DNA of 64,000 nt, taken from positions 62,001 to 126,000 of the forward strand of contig QCEK01000004.1 of the NCBI GenBank assembly GCA_003280655.1, given 5' to 3'. The notes beneath the pieces were generated by a model. It ran no database searches. It was given only the letters and a program-made list of their open reading frames with translations, and was not told where the DNA came from. Positions within the stretch are counted from its first letter, which is position 1, and each line of letters starts with the position of its first letter. The position numbers and the translations under genes were made by a program. Source of the stretch: Prochlorococcus sp. AG-355-O17 (GTDB taxonomy: Bacteria > Cyanobacteriota > Cyanobacteriia > PCC-6307 > Cyanobiaceae). This document shows, piece by piece, positions 35,700 through 45,939 of this stretch.

Positions 35700-38602
35700 G
35701 TAAATTCAAGATTAATAATATTTGAACATCTTTTGCATAATTTTGTATTCTGGATTCCATTAAAAGTTTCTTTTTGATAATGCCAACATCTATCACATTT
35801 TTGTCCGCAAGCTTTGATTATTTGAATCTTTCCAAAAACATTATTATCGATAATTAGAGAATTATCTGCCAAATCGGATACCACTTGGAAGTTTGACACT
35901 ATTAGCCAATCCCTAAATAAATCTACTTCTTGATTCCCAAATTCTTTTAGCCAATTCAGTGAATCTTTTACAACTTTATCTTCTGGTAAATAGTTAACTT
36001 CAGTTTCTAAAGCTGCTCCAATTATTTGTTTGTTCCTACATCCTTCTATAGCCTTGTTAATTTCAACTCTCAAATTTCTTAAATTTGAAATGTGCTCATT
36101 AAGAATTTGATTTTTCCATGACTGCGGAAATATTGGCCATCCTCTTTGAAATACTGATTTTTCTTTAGTTGAATATGGAATATTTTGCCAAATATCTTCA
36201 GCCATATGACAAAGGACTGGAGAAATAAGTACGGCTAAATTTTCAACAACTTTTGACATAACAAACTGACAAGATCTTCTTCTAAATTCTGATTTAGAAC
36301 TTACATATAACCTATCCTTCGCAATATCTAAATAAAAATTTGATAAATCTACAACACAAAAACTTTGTAAGATTTGGAAAAATTTTGAAAATTCATAATT
36401 TTCATAAGCATTTGATATTTGATTTGTAACCTGAACTAATCTGCCTAACATCCATTGATCTAAAAGAGGCAGTTGATCAATTTCAAATTTATCAATATTA
36501 GGATCATAATCATGAATATTCCCTAAAAGATATCTTGCAGTATTACGAACTTTTCTATAAACGTCTGAAAGTTGCTTGAGTATATTTGAACCAATTGGAA
36601 CATCTACTGAGTAATCTACTGAGCTTACCCATAGCCTTAAAACATCAGCACCATAAGCAGGTTCAGTTTTTTTATTATTGCCTCCATTAATAATTATATT
36701 TGGGTCAACAACATTGCCTAAAGATTTGCTCATTTTTCTTCCGTTTTCATCAAGTGCAAAACCGTGAGTTAAAACTTTTTTATATGGAGGTTTATTATTG
36801 ACTGCAACAGATGTTAGCAAAGAAGACTGGAACCATCCTCGATGTTGATCTGAACCCTCTAAATAAAGATCGGCTGGATACTTTAATTCATTTCTTAGTT
36901 CACATACTGCGGCCCAACTAGATCCTGAATCGAACCAAACATCCATTGTATCTGTACCTTTTTTCCATAGATCCGATTCTTTTGCATAATTTTCTGGTAA
37001 TAAATTCTTAACGTCCCAATCCCACCAAATATCTGCTCCATGTTCACTAAAAAGTTTTTGAATATGATTAATTATCTCGCTGTTAATTAGAATATCATTA
37101 CCATTTTTTTTGTAAAAAACTGGAATTGGTACTCCCCATGACCTTTGCCTAGATATACACCAATCTCCTCTACCAACAACCATTGAATAAATTCTTTTCT
37201 TTCCAGTCGCTGGCATCCATTCAACATCTTCGATTGCCTTTAATGCAGATGATCTAAAGCCATTTACAGATGCAAACCATTGTTCAGTTGCCCTAAAAAT
37301 AGTTGGTTTTTTAGTTCTCCAATCATACGGGTATCTATGCTTATAGTTTTCTTGTAATAAAAGCAAATTATTACCTTTTAAATGTTCAATAATTAAATCA
37401 TTTGCATCTCTCAGGACATTTGATCCTTTGAATTGACCAGAATACTCATTTAAGTTGCCTTTTTCATCAACAACACATGTTATTGGTAATTCATATTTTT
37501 GACCTACATTAAAATCATCTATTCCATGACCAGGAGCAGTATGAACAACTCCAGTCCCTGATTCTGTAGTAATGTAATCCCCCCCCATTACAATTCTGCA
37601 ATTTTTATTCTTAGAAGGATGTTGATATTCAATATTTTCCAATTTAGAGCCCTTAACCTCTAAAAGCACCTTGAAATCTTTATTAAATTTCTTGCTTATT
37701 TCAGAAGCTAAATCCTTTGCAAAAAGGTAAATTCGTTTCTCTTCATCAATAGCAAAAACATAGTTTATTTTTGGATTTACTGCAACTGCTTCATTTGCAG
37801 GTATGGTCCAAGGAGTGGTGGTCCAAATAGTTATGAAAGAATTATTTTGAAAAAAATCTTTTTTGATATTAAGATTTTCTTGGATAAAATTTAATAGAAT
37901 TTCCTCTGGTATTTTAGTAATTTTTAATGAAACATAAATACTTTTTGAATAATGTTCATCAGGGTATTCTAATTCTGCTTCTGCAAGGGCAGTCCTTGAA
38001 CTTGGACTCCAATGAACAGGTTTAAGTCCTCGATATATGTAACCATTTAAAAACATTTTCCCAAATACTCCAATCTGAGCAGATTCATAACTTTTCTTAA
38101 GAGTTAAGTAAGGGTTATTCCAATCTCCCCATATGCCCCACCTCTTAAAACCCTCCTTTTGATTATTAATTTGGATATGTGCATAATCTGTAGCTTTTTT
38201 TCTTAAATTTAGAGTGTCAAGATTCTTCCTTTCATCAGATTTTAAATTCTGAAGAACTTTTAATTCAATAGGTAATCCATGACAGTCCCAGCCAGGTACG
38301 AAATGAACCCTAAATCCTCTTAAGGTTTTGTACTTGTTGATTATGTCTTTTAAAACTTTATTAAGGGCATGACCCATATGAAGCGCTCCATTTGCATAAG
38401 GAGGTCCATCATGTAATGTAAATATTTCGCCTGAATTACTTGAACCTAATTGGAAATCAATATCATTGTTGGCCCAGAAATTCTGAATCTCGGGTTCTCT
38501 TACAACTGAGTTAGCACGCATTGAGAAATCAGTTTTTAGTAAATTTAAAGTTTCTTTATAAGAAAAGTCTGGTTTTTGTTCTTTGCTATTTTGAGATTTC
38601 AT
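35696..38602 (-). CDS. ileS: isoleucyl-tRNA synthetase
   Basis: 968 aa. It charges tRNA-Ile. The class-I HIGH motif appears as HMGH (75-78, [14 protein letters not shown]), KMSKS as [12 protein letters not shown], and the editing-domain signature is [14 protein letters not shown]. The C-terminal zinc ribbon CDRCWHY...CKRC is present, which marks the bacterial type rather than the mupirocin-resistant type. Full length, no disruption. Confidence 0.98.
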   Translation of the reverse strand: MKSQNSKEQKPDFSYKETLNLLKTDFSMRANSVVREPEIQNFWANNDIDFQLGSSNSGEIFTLHDGPPYANGALHMGHALNKVLKDIINKYKTLRGFRVHFVPGWDCHGLPIELKVLQNLKSDERKNLDTLNLRKKATDYAHIQINNQKEGFKRWGIWGDWNNPYLTLKKSYESAQIGVFGKMFLNGYIYRGLKPVHWSPSSRTALAEAELEYPDEHYSKSIYVSLKITKIPEEILLNFIQENLNIKKDFFQNNSFITIWTTTPWTIPANEAVAVNPKINYVFAIDEEKRIYLFAKDLASEISKKFNKDFKVLLEVKGSKLENIEYQHPSKNKNCRIVMGGDYITTESGTGVVHTAPGHGIDDFNVGQKYELPITCVVDEKGNLNEYSGQFKGSNVLRDANDLIIEHLKGNNLLLLQENYKHRYPYDWRTKKPTIFRATEQWFASVNGFRSSALKAIEDVEWMPATGKKRIYSMVVGRGDWCISRQRSWGVPIPVFYKKNGNDILINSEIINHIQKLFSEHGADIWWDWDVKNLLPENYAKESDLWKKGTDTMDVWFDSGSSWAAVCELRNELKYPADLYLEGSDQHRGWFQSSLLTSVAVNNKPPYKKVLTHGFALDENGRKMSKSLGNVVDPNIIINGGNNKKTEPAYGADVLRLWVSSVDYSVDVPIGSNILKQLSDVYRKVRNTARYLLGNIHDYDPNIDKFEIDQLPLLDQWMLGRLVQVTNQISNAYENYEFSKFFQILQSFCVVDLSNFYLDIAKDRLYVSSKSEFRRRSCQFVMSKVVENLAVLISPVLCHMAEDIWQNIPYSTKEKSVFQRGWPIFPQSWKNQILNEHISNLRNLRVEINKAIEGCRNKQIIGAALETEVNYLPEDKVVKDSLNWLKEFGNQEVDLFRDWLIVSNFQVVSDLADNSLIIDNNVFGKIQIIKACGQKCDRCWHYQKETFNGIQNTKLCKRCSNIINLEFT

Positions 38603-38723
38603 ACGACGATATAAGAAATATTGGTGATCAAAAGAATTATTTAAATAAATCTAATTCATTATATTCTTTCTTAATTGACCTGTAGTTTTTTTGGGATGTT
38701 TCAAATAACCAATATACTTGATT

Positions 38724-39173
38724 TCAGACTTTTATATTATCATTTTTATCATTTCTTACCCACTTTTTTTGGGTTGTATTTTTATTATTGCTACCAAAAT
38801 TAAAAAAATTTGACGGTTTCTTGAAATCACCAAATCCCAAATTAATAGATTCTAATATTTTCGAAAAATTATTTTTAAACTCCAAAAACGTAGTTAATTT
38901 TTTCTTTTCGTTATCTGTTAATTGGTACCATCTAGATAAAAAAAGTTCTACTAGATAAAAAATAACTAGTACTGTTAAAAAAAGGAAAATCACAAAAAAT
39001 GATTCATCTAAAGTTTTATTTTTAATTATTAATATCAATCCTATTAATAAATTTAAAAAAGCTCTTATCAAGTCTTTTGATTTACCGAGCTCAAGATAAA
39101 TTAACGGGACAGTTAGATAAATGGTCCCAACTAAAATATAAAAAGTTCCCAAATAAAAAACTAAATTATTCAT
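38724..39173 (-). CDS. small membrane protein, possibly Ycf66-like
   Basis: 149 aa. Three hydrophobic segments fill residues about 3-75: LVFYLGTFYILVGTIYLTVP, FLNLLIGLILIIK and FFVIFLFLTVLVIFYLVELFLSRW. A polar, Asn/Lys-rich tail follows (residues about 76-149). The arrangement of three helices then a polar tail with SRW at the membrane edge is like Ycf66, but the match is weak and read by eye. It lies upstream of ileS on the same strand, with 121 bp between. A longer relative or a lineage-specific protein is equally possible. Confidence 0.5.
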   Translation of the reverse strand: MNNLVFYLGTFYILVGTIYLTVPLIYLELGKSKDLIRAFLNLLIGLILIIKNKTLDESFFVIFLFLTVLVIFYLVELFLSRWYQLTDNEKKKLTTFLEFKNNFSKILESINLGFGDFKKPSNFFNFGSNNKNTTQKKWVRNDKNDNIKV

Positions 39174-39244
39174 TAAATTAATTTCTTAATTAAAGTATAA
39201 GAGTTGATATAGATAAGCAAACTATCTATCAGAATTTCCTTAAG

Positions 39245-39326
39245 TGCGGTCGGGGAGACTTGAACTCCCACACCCGAAGATACGAGTACCTAAAACTCGC
39301 GCGTCTACCAATTCCGCCACGACCGC
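39245..39326 (-). tRNA. tRNA-Leu (anticodon TAG)
   Basis: Read on the minus strand, the acceptor GCGGTCG pairs with CGACCGC, with discriminator A. The anticodon stem CGAGT/ACTCG holds loop TTTAGGT with anticodon TAG. A class-II long variable arm (between about 39265 and 39285) marks Leu. The T-loop TTCAAGT is canonical. CCA is not encoded. With the upstream gap to crtR this fills the 309-bp stretch between 39174 and 39482; I see no other gene in it. Confidence 0.93.
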
Positions 39327-39482
39327 TCAAATAAAATAATAATTGAAAGAGGTTTATTTTAAAAATTTTTTTTCTTAAGATAATTAATTTGACACATTAA
39401 AATTAATTAAAAATCTCTTAAAAGAAATTTTTTATGTTTGTGCATGCAATCCTCTTACAATATTAGTTATATTATTTAAAGA

Positions 39483-40514
39483 ATAAAAGAAACGATTTCT
39501 AACTTAACCAGTAAAAATACAACGAAAAATACTAATTCATCAAAAACATTTAATTGGCAAAAAGAGATTAAAAATTACGTAGATCCGCCAAGTTTTTGGA
39601 ATCCAACATTAGGTTTATTTTTTGGCGGTTATTTTCTAGCTTTTCTTAGCATATGGCAATGGTACAGGGGTGTTTGGCCTTTACCTTTACTGGTAGCTAC
39701 TGCGTTTTTAGCTTTACATATTGAAGGTACTGTTATTCATGATGCATGTCATAAAGCTGCTCATCCAGTTCCTTGGATAAATCAAGCAATGGGACACGGC
39801 TCAGCTATTCTATTAGGGTTTAGCTTCCCAGTTTTTACGAGAGTTCACTTACAACATCATATTCACGTAAATCACCCAAAAAATGATCCAGATCATATTG
39901 TCAGTACTTTTGGTCCAATTTGGCTAATTGCTCCAAGATTTTTTTATCATGAGGTGTTTTTCTTTCAAAGAAAACTTTGGCGAAGATATGAACTACTACA
40001 ATGGGGAATTGAAAGATCCATATTCATAACAATTATCTTAGCAGGGTTGAAATTTGACTTTATGAATTTAATTTATAATTTATGGTTCGGCCCAGCATTA
40101 ATGGTAGGAGTCACTTTAGGAATATTTTTTGATTATTTACCCCATAGGCCATTTCGATCAAGAAATAAATGGATAAATTCTCGAGTTTATCCAAGCAAAT
40201 TTATGAATTTATTAATAATGGGACAAAATTACCATCTCATACATCATCTTTGGCCTTCAATTCCTTGGTTTGAATACAAAATAGCTTATGAAAAAACTAA
40301 GCCTTTATTGGATAAAAAAGGCTCCCCTCAAAGGGTTGGGATATTTGAAAGTAAAGAAGACATTTTTAACTTTATTTATGATCTATTTATAGGTGTAAGG
40401 AGTCATAGCAAAAAGAGGGGAAAAATACGGAAAATCATAAATTATTATCCAGGCTTTAAAATAAAAAAATTTTTATTAAAAATAGTCAACAAAACATTTA
40501 TTGGAAGCAACTAA
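39483..40514 (+). CDS. crtR: beta-carotene hydroxylase (CrtR-type, non-canonical start)
   Basis: About 343 aa, a membrane di-iron hydroxylase making zeaxanthin, the main xanthophyll of Prochlorococcus. The His boxes are HDACH (first His about residue 86), HLQHHIHVNHP and YHLIHHLWP. Reading from 39789 (the first ATG) gives only 241 aa and loses the first His box and about 100 conserved residues, so the gene must begin upstream. The frame is open back to the stop at 39477-39479, but between there and 39789 there is no ATG, GTG or TTG. ATA at 39483 gives the N-terminus (M)KETISNLTSK and ATT at 39495 is the other candidate. I give 39483 because it makes the usual length. Confidence 0.85.
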   Translation: MKETISNLTSKNTTKNTNSSKTFNWQKEIKNYVDPPSFWNPTLGLFFGGYFLAFLSIWQWYRGVWPLPLLVATAFLALHIEGTVIHDACHKAAHPVPWINQAMGHGSAILLGFSFPVFTRVHLQHHIHVNHPKNDPDHIVSTFGPIWLIAPRFFYHEVFFFQRKLWRRYELLQWGIERSIFITIILAGLKFDFMNLIYNLWFGPALMVGVTLGIFFDYLPHRPFRSRNKWINSRVYPSKFMNLLIMGQNYHLIHHLWPSIPWFEYKIAYEKTKPLLDKKGSPQRVGIFESKEDIFNFIYDLFIGVRSHSKKRGKIRKIINYYPGFKIKKFLLKIVNKTFIGSN

Positions 40515-40519
40515 CTTAC

Positions 40520-40813
40520 TCATTCACTAATTATTTTTGGTACTTTAAAGTATTTATCCTCTCTCGATGGACCCAATTCTAAAAGTTCTTCATTGCAATC
40601 AGAATTTTTCTTCTCATCTTTTCTAAATACATTTACAACTTCTATAGCTCTCGTTGTACAGGGGACATCATCTGTATCAATTTTTTCAAGCTGTCTTATG
40701 TAATCCAATATCTTTTCTAATTGTTCTGCATGATTATTAATTTCATTCTCGTCAAGTTCTAATCTCGCTAAGTGAGCAACTTTTTTAACTTCCTCTTTAG
40801 TTATTTTTGTCAT
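40520..40813 (-). CDS. gatC: aspartyl/glutamyl-tRNA amidotransferase subunit C
   Basis: 97 aa. It helps GatAB convert misacylated Glu-tRNA(Gln) and Asp-tRNA(Asn). The start MTKITKEEVKKVAHLARLELDENE and the internal QLEKILDYIRQLEKIDTDDVPCT are the family marks. The 3' end lies 5 bp from the convergent crtR stop. GatA and GatB are elsewhere. Confidence 0.95.
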   Translation of the reverse strand: MTKITKEEVKKVAHLARLELDENEINNHAEQLEKILDYIRQLEKIDTDDVPCTTRAIEVVNVFRKDEKKNSDCNEELLELGPSREDKYFKVPKIISE

Positions 40814-40959
40814 ACCTTTAATATCTTTCTTATCAAATAATAGTTTATTAAGGATAACTTATTTATATATCCTTTGAATTTCAAATAATTTAAAAAATAA
40901 TCACATTTTTTTGAAAATCAATATTAAGTAATAGCCTTAATTATTTTTCTCAGCTAAAT

Positions 40960-41568
40960 ATGTTACTAGATATATATGGAAAAATAGAAGAAGAATTATT
41001 TCCAAAACATTTTTTTTATCGGCACTCTAAACTTGTCGCTCCTGATTTAATAGGTTGTCACCTCATAAAAAAAGATAGTGAGAAAGGCCAAGTTAAAGGG
41101 ATTATTGTTGAAACTGAAGCTTATTCACAGGAAGAAGAGGCCTGTCATGGCTACCGCAAAATAACTGAATCAAACAAATCATTATTTGGCAAACCTGGCA
41201 CATTTTATATTTACAAATCTTATGGTATTCATCATTGTTTAAACATAGTTACTGATAAAGAAAATTTTGCGAGTGGTGTTTTGATAAGATCAGTTTTTAT
41301 CTCTAGTGAGAATGAAAGATTAGCTTCTGGACCTGGCCTAGTAACTAAAACATTCAATGTAGACATTTCATTTAACTCACTTGAGGTTCTTAATAACAAA
41401 TCTTTATGGATTTCTCCAAGAGACTCCACTTTAGAAGAAAAAGATCTTATTCAAACTACGAGAATTGGCATATCAAAGGCAAAAAATATAAAATGGCGTT
41501 GGTATCTCAAAAATAGTCGGAGTGTAAGTAAAAGATTAAAAGGTGACAGAACACCTAAATTTCAATAA
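40960..41568 (+). CDS. mpg: 3-methyladenine DNA glycosylase (AAG family)
   Basis: 202 aa. It excises alkylated purines, starting base-excision repair. The glycosylase marks are GIIVETEAYSQEEEACHGYRK with the catalytic Glu (about residue 51), LFGKPGTFYIYKSYGIHHCLNIV, GVLIRSV and the GPGLVTKTFNV block. It belongs to the mammalian-type AAG family rather than AlkA. It is 22 bp upstream of pyrB and in the same direction. Confidence 0.92.
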   Translation: MLLDIYGKIEEELFPKHFFYRHSKLVAPDLIGCHLIKKDSEKGQVKGIIVETEAYSQEEEACHGYRKITESNKSLFGKPGTFYIYKSYGIHHCLNIVTDKENFASGVLIRSVFISSENERLASGPGLVTKTFNVDISFNSLEVLNNKSLWISPRDSTLEEKDLIQTTRIGISKAKNIKWRWYLKNSRSVSKRLKGDRTPKFQ

Positions 41569-41589
41569 TCATTTATCTTTTTAAGCGTA

Positions 41590-42606
41590 ATGCAAATTTG
41601 GCCTCATAAACATATCCACACACTAGCTAATTTTTCAATTAAAGATTATGAGTCAGTATTTGAATTAGCTAATAGATTTGATGCACTAAAGAATGCAGGA
41701 ACAAAAAAGATACCAGCCTTACAAGGGACTTTAGTAACGTCTTTATTTTTTGAAGCCAGTACAAGAACAAAAAATAGTTTTGAGCTTGCAGCAAAAAGAC
41801 TTTCTGCTGATGTACAAACGTTTGCGCCATCCTCCAGCTCTTTAACAAAAGGCGAAACAATAATTGATACAGCCATAACTTATTCTGCTATGGGGGCGGA
41901 TACATTAGTTATCAGGCATTCATCAAGTTACATAACCTTTGAGATCGCAAAAAAACTTGATGCAATAAATTCCAAGACTTCGGTTCTCAATGCGGGAGAT
42001 GGATTACATAGTCACCCCAGCCAAGGATTGCTTGACATCTATACATTGATAAAATTCTTTTCCCCAAAAACACTGAATCCAGAGGTTTTAAATTCCAAAA
42101 AAATTTTAATTATTGGAGACGTTAATCATTCAAGGGTTGCCAGGTCAAATCTTTGGGCTTTGAGTGCATTCGGCGCCGATATAATCTTATGTGGTCCTAA
42201 GACATTAATACCTGATGAATTTATCAATTTTTTAAAAACCCCTGCGCCAAATCAAATAGAAGATCCTGTTCAATCAAGAGGTTCCATAACAATTTCTAGA
42301 TCATTGGAAGAATCAATAAAAATTGCAGATGCGATTATTGTTTTAAGACTCCAGAAAGAGAGAATGATGGAAAATTTACTAAGTAGCATTGATTCATATA
42401 GCTTTGATTATGGCTTAACCCCAGAGAAATTATCTTTAAATAGTAAAGAAATTCCAATTCTACATCCCGGTCCCATTAACAGAGATATTGAAATAAGCAG
42501 CAAAGTGGTAGATCGATATCCTAATTGCTTAATTAATAATCAAGTTGCAAATGGTATCCCTGTAAGAATGGCTTTGCTTTATCTTTTACAAAAATACAAC
42601 AAGTAA
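41590..42606 (+). CDS. pyrB: aspartate carbamoyltransferase catalytic subunit
   Basis: 338 aa. It makes carbamoyl aspartate in pyrimidine synthesis. The carbamoyl-phosphate-binding [19 protein letters not shown] has S57-T-R-T-K61. [26 protein letters not shown] and [12 protein letters not shown] follow. No regulatory PyrI gene is adjacent. The DUF565 gene converges 2 bp after its stop. Confidence 0.97.
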   Translation: MQIWPHKHIHTLANFSIKDYESVFELANRFDALKNAGTKKIPALQGTLVTSLFFEASTRTKNSFELAAKRLSADVQTFAPSSSSLTKGETIIDTAITYSAMGADTLVIRHSSSYITFEIAKKLDAINSKTSVLNAGDGLHSHPSQGLLDIYTLIKFFSPKTLNPEVLNSKKILIIGDVNHSRVARSNLWALSAFGADIILCGPKTLIPDEFINFLKTPAPNQIEDPVQSRGSITISRSLEESIKIADAIIVLRLQKERMMENLLSSIDSYSFDYGLTPEKLSLNSKEIPILHPGPINRDIEISSKVVDRYPNCLINNQVANGIPVRMALLYLLQKYNK

Positions 42607-42608
42607 AT

Positions 42609-42950
42609 TTATAGCAACTTAAGACTCTCAGTAAAGAAACCATAAAATAATCCTAATCTTAAAGAATCTAATAAAAGTACTAAAAATTTCTTTTTCCTTT
42701 CAAATCTAAAATTTCTTCTTAGAACTATTAAAAACTCAATAAAAACTACTGCTAAAAAAGCGGCTACAGGATCCATTAGTTCCACAACGGCACTTACCAT
42801 ACCAAGAGAACTTCCAAAAAAGTAGCCGATTAAAAGAGTAATCAACGATATTGAATATCTTCGCCATGGATTGTTAGCCCAAATACTTAATGTCTGAATA
42901 TTTTCCACAATTTTTAGCTGAAATTTTGTCTTTTGGGGTTTAACAACCAT
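42609..42950 (-). CDS. DUF565/Ycf20-family membrane protein
   Basis: 113 aa. The core NPWRRYSISLITLLIGYFFGSSLGMVS (about residues 27-53) matches Ycf20/DUF565, followed by a second hydrophobic segment DPVAAFLAVVFIEFLIVL and a basic stretch RRNFRFERKKKF. Ycf20 proteins are conserved in cyanobacteria and plastids; in a green alga a member is needed for non-photochemical quenching. The function in Prochlorococcus is not known. It is 17 bp downstream of the 66-aa gene. Confidence 0.78.
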   Translation of the reverse strand: MVVKPQKTKFQLKIVENIQTLSIWANNPWRRYSISLITLLIGYFFGSSLGMVSAVVELMDPVAAFLAVVFIEFLIVLRRNFRFERKKKFLVLLLDSLRLGLFYGFFTESLKLL

Positions 42951-42967
42951 TTTGCATTAAACTTAAA

Positions 42968-43168
42968 CTAAGCTGCTTCAGAATTTGATTGAATTTTAGT
43001 ATTTCCTTCTATTAATTCAAGTAATGCTTCGAACTGAGCCATTAATCCTCTTAATTCGCCTGGTTCAGGGAAAAGTTCATCTTCTATTATTCCTAAATGC
43101 ATTTCTCTGAGCTCTTGCCTTAAATAGCGTATGTGACTAATGACTTGCTCTCTTTTGGTTTGAGACAT
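42968..43168 (-). CDS. small conserved-looking cyanobacterial protein
   Basis: 66 aa, soluble and acidic, predicted to be two helices (KREQVISHIRYLRQELREMHL and LRGLMAQFEALLELIEGN). It resembles short proteins found next to Ycf20 genes in picocyanobacteria. I cannot name a family. The same-strand spacing to DUF565 is 17 bp, which suggests co-transcription. The 219-bp gap upstream (43169-43387) holds no ORF or clear hairpin that I can see. Confidence 0.55.
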   Translation of the reverse strand: MSQTKREQVISHIRYLRQELREMHLGIIEDELFPEPGELRGLMAQFEALLELIEGNTKIQSNSEAA

Positions 43169-43387
43169 GATATGAGTTATTACACAATTATTTTAAGAAA
43201 GAATATTTTTGAAAAGGAGAGTTTGCATATTTATGACTGAGAATGAAGATAAATGACCTAACAACAATTTGAAAAGATTATGAAAATTAAAAATTATCAT
43301 ATCCTTGAAAATATGTACTTAATTCTTATATCAATTTTAAATAATTACTTGAGGCTTTATTATTAGAGTATATTGACTTGACTCAAT

Positions 43388-43609
43388 ATGAAATTCATTT
43401 CTGAAAATAAAATAAGTGAGGAACTAGTAAATTCTTTTGATGAAGAAATGACCCTTGAGCTCGCTAAAAGACTAGAGGAAGACAATTATAATAGCCCATT
43501 TGATGGTTTAAAAGACTGGCACTTACTGAGGGCTCTCGCAATCAATAGACCTGAATTAACAACTAATTATACCCATCTCCTTGATCAGGAACCTTTCGAT
43601 GAAAACTAA
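43388..43609 (+). CDS. DUF2555 cyanobacterial protein
   Basis: 73 aa. The core MTLELAKRLEEDNYNSPFDGLKDWHLLRALAINRPELTTNYTHLLDQEPFDEN (in segments) matches DUF2555, a short family confined to cyanobacteria and plastid-bearing plants. No function was recognised. It overlaps coaBC by 11 bp if the latter starts at its ATG. Confidence 0.78.
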   Translation: MKFISENKISEELVNSFDEEMTLELAKRLEEDNYNSPFDGLKDWHLLRALAINRPELTTNYTHLLDQEPFDEN

Positions 43610-44855
43610 AACTAAGGACTCCAAAATAAAGGTTCTTTTATTAATAACTGGGAGTATTGCAGCTGTGAGAATTCCATTATTAGTTAGCCAATTAGCGAAA
43701 GAAAATTATGAAATAAAATGCGTTTTATCAAAAAATGCAGAAAAATTAATAAAGCCGCTTTCTCTTTCTATTTTAAGTAGAAACCCGTGCATTCTAGAAA
43801 ATGATCAATGGTCTGATAGTCAATCAACACCTCTTCATATAGAACTTGGTAATTGGGCTGATATTTTAATCATAGCCCCTTTAACAGCGACAACATTAGC
43901 AAAATGGATGACTGGCAATGCTGAAGGATTGATCCCCAGCATCTTAATAGCAAATATAAAGCCAATTATTGTTGCACCAGCAATGAATACACAAATGTGG
44001 CTAAATAAAGCTGTCCAAAAAAATTATGAAAATTTGCAGAATTACGAAAATGTTTTGTCTTTGCAACCAAGTGAAGGTGTCTTAGCATGTGATGCTATCG
44101 GCATCGGTAAGATACCTCCAAATGATCTAATCCAATTAGCTCTTGAATTTATAGCTTCACACAAACAAAATGAATATCGCAAAGATTTACTTAATAAAGA
44201 AATTTTAATAACTGGAGGGTGTACCTCAGAGAAAATTGACGCGGCAAGACACATTACTAACAAAAGTTCTGGAGCCATGGGCCTATTTCTTTCTCAAGTA
44301 GCAAGGTTCAGAGGAGCACAAGTAAAATATATTCATGGGCCTCTAAAACTTGATAAGAATCTTACTGATGGAATAAAAAGATATGAAATTGAAACTAGTG
44401 TTGATTTAATTAGGGCACTTAATAATGAAATATCAAATTGCGATTATTTTTTCATGAATGCAGCAGTATCTGATTTCAAGATAACCTCTGATACTTCAGC
44501 TAAAATTCCAAAAAATCAAATTAATGCTCAATTGAATCAAAACTTTGAGCTAGTCCCAGATATTTTAAAAACAATTAGTAAATCAAAAAAAGATAACCAA
44601 GTTTTTGTAGGCTTTTGTGCTTTTACAGGATCTATAGAAGAAGCACGAATGACAATTAAAGAAAAGATTATCCAAAAGGGTTGTGATTATCTATTCGCAA
44701 ATCCAATTGATCTTGAAGGCCAAGGATTTGGCTTTTTGGCACAAAATGAAGGTTGGCTATTCGACACTAACAATATGGAACACTACATTAACAAAACATC
44801 AAAAATTGATTTAGCAAATAAATTAATAACCCAAATTATTTCATTAAAAAAATAA
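43599..44855 (+). CDS. coaBC: bifunctional phosphopantothenoylcysteine decarboxylase/synthase
   Basis: 418 aa from the ATG at 43599 (an in-frame TTG at 43581 would add six residues and is less likely). It makes 4'-phosphopantetheine from phosphopantothenate and cysteine in CoA synthesis. The N-terminal CoaC flavodoxin-like part shows LLITGSIAAVRIPLLVSQL, IAPLTATTLAKWMTGNAEGLIPS and APAMNTQMW. The C-terminal CoaB part shows ILITGGCTSEKIDAARHITNKSSG. The start overlaps the end of DUF2555. Confidence 0.94.
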   Translation: MKTKTKDSKIKVLLLITGSIAAVRIPLLVSQLAKENYEIKCVLSKNAEKLIKPLSLSILSRNPCILENDQWSDSQSTPLHIELGNWADILIIAPLTATTLAKWMTGNAEGLIPSILIANIKPIIVAPAMNTQMWLNKAVQKNYENLQNYENVLSLQPSEGVLACDAIGIGKIPPNDLIQLALEFIASHKQNEYRKDLLNKEILITGGCTSEKIDAARHITNKSSGAMGLFLSQVARFRGAQVKYIHGPLKLDKNLTDGIKRYEIETSVDLIRALNNEISNCDYFFMNAAVSDFKITSDTSAKIPKNQINAQLNQNFELVPDILKTISKSKKDNQVFVGFCAFTGSIEEARMTIKEKIIQKGCDYLFANPIDLEGQGFGFLAQNEGWLFDTNNMEHYINKTSKIDLANKLITQIISLKK

Positions 44856-45072
44856 AAAAAAATTTTTTAATTTGTATTTTTTTGTAATCTTAATCATTAA
44901 AAATAATGTGATAGCTTACAATAATTCCAGTTTTTTAAAATCTAAAAAGCTACGGGTTGTTTCGAGGATTTAATAGTCCTACCTTTTATGGTCCTTTCCC
45001 TTGTAATATCCGTACTGAACTTATTAGATGACCTTTAATCTATCGTCACAGAACTTTACTGCAACTTTAATT

Positions 45073-45867
45073 ATGAGAATTCGTTCTTTCTTAGCTTTTG
45101 TTATTTCATTTTGTATAACTTTTGCTTTCGTACCTGTTAAAACATTTGCTTTTTCTGAAAGAGGAAATGCACAATTCACAGATGTTGTTAACACAGGAAA
45201 AGCTAATGATTGCCCTACATTAGACTCATCTCTTGTCGGATCAATATCTCTAGGGAATGGAGATAGCCTTAAAGGAATATGCATGCATCCAACAGAAGTT
45301 TATGTAAAAGTCCCAGGGACAAAACGAAAAGCTGCAGAATTTGTTTCTACAAAAATTATTAGTCCTAGAAATAACACCACAGTGACAGAAGTTTATGGAG
45401 ATATAGATTCAGGAACTTTCACTGAAAAGGGTGGTATTGATTTTCAACTTATTACTGTATTAACTCCTGGTGGTTTAGAGGTGCCATTTGCATTCTCAGC
45501 AAAAGATCTTACAGCTGATTTACCTTCTTCTATTGAGCCAGGCACTGAGGTTAGTGGTTCAACATTTACACCTAACTACAGAACTGGTGACTTTCTAGAT
45601 CCTAAGGCAAGAGCAAAAAATACTGGTGTTGAATATGCTCAAGGTTTAGTTGCATTAGGAGGAGATGACGAAGAACTTGCAAAAGAAAATATTAAAGTTG
45701 ATGTAAATGGTACTGGCGTTATTACTCTTTCAATCAACAATGTAGATTCTGACACAGACGAATTTGCTGGTACTTTTGAAGCTATCCAACCTTCAGATAC
45801 AGATATGGGATCAAAGGATCCACTTGATGTAAAAATAATTGGTGAACTTTACGGAAGAAAGGCATAA
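45073..45867 (+). CDS. psbO: photosystem II manganese-stabilising protein PsbO
   Basis: 264 aa from the ATG at 45073, chosen because the signal peptide MRIRSFLAFVISFCITFAFVPVKTFA matches the family's MRFRP-type start; an upstream in-frame ATG at 45028 would add 15 residues (MTFNLSSQNFTATLI) of little hydrophobicity. PsbO is the lumenal 33-kDa protein that stabilises the Mn4CaO5 cluster. Family marks are NTGKANDCPTL (first disulphide cysteine), the second Cys in LKGICMHP, KGGIDFQLITVLTPGGLEVPF and SGGGF-type FLDPKARAKNTG and PLDVKIIGELYGRKA at the end. It ends in a strong terminator. Confidence 0.95.
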   Translation: MRIRSFLAFVISFCITFAFVPVKTFAFSERGNAQFTDVVNTGKANDCPTLDSSLVGSISLGNGDSLKGICMHPTEVYVKVPGTKRKAAEFVSTKIISPRNNTTVTEVYGDIDSGTFTEKGGIDFQLITVLTPGGLEVPFAFSAKDLTADLPSSIEPGTEVSGSTFTPNYRTGDFLDPKARAKNTGVEYAQGLVALGGDDEELAKENIKVDVNGTGVITLSINNVDSDTDEFAGTFEAIQPSDTDMGSKDPLDVKIIGELYGRKA

Positions 45868-45878
45868 ATCCTACCCAA

Positions 45879-45911
45879 GAGAAAAAGGGGGTTCAACCCC
45901 TCTTTTTTTTT
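45879..45911 (+). terminator. rho-independent terminator of psbO
   Basis: AGAAAAAGGGG pairs with CCCCTCTTTTT across GTTCAA, followed by more T residues, 12 bases past the psbO stop. Confidence 0.92.
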
Positions 45912-45939
45912 CAAAGTTTTTTCTTTATCAATTTAAAAA

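Noticed and set aside
44042-44278. ORF antisense to coaBC
   Set aside because: Shadow of a well-supported gene, with no promoter or ribosome-binding site.
45024-45284. ORF on the minus strand across the psbO start
   Set aside because: A frame shadow of psbO with no start context and no conserved pattern.
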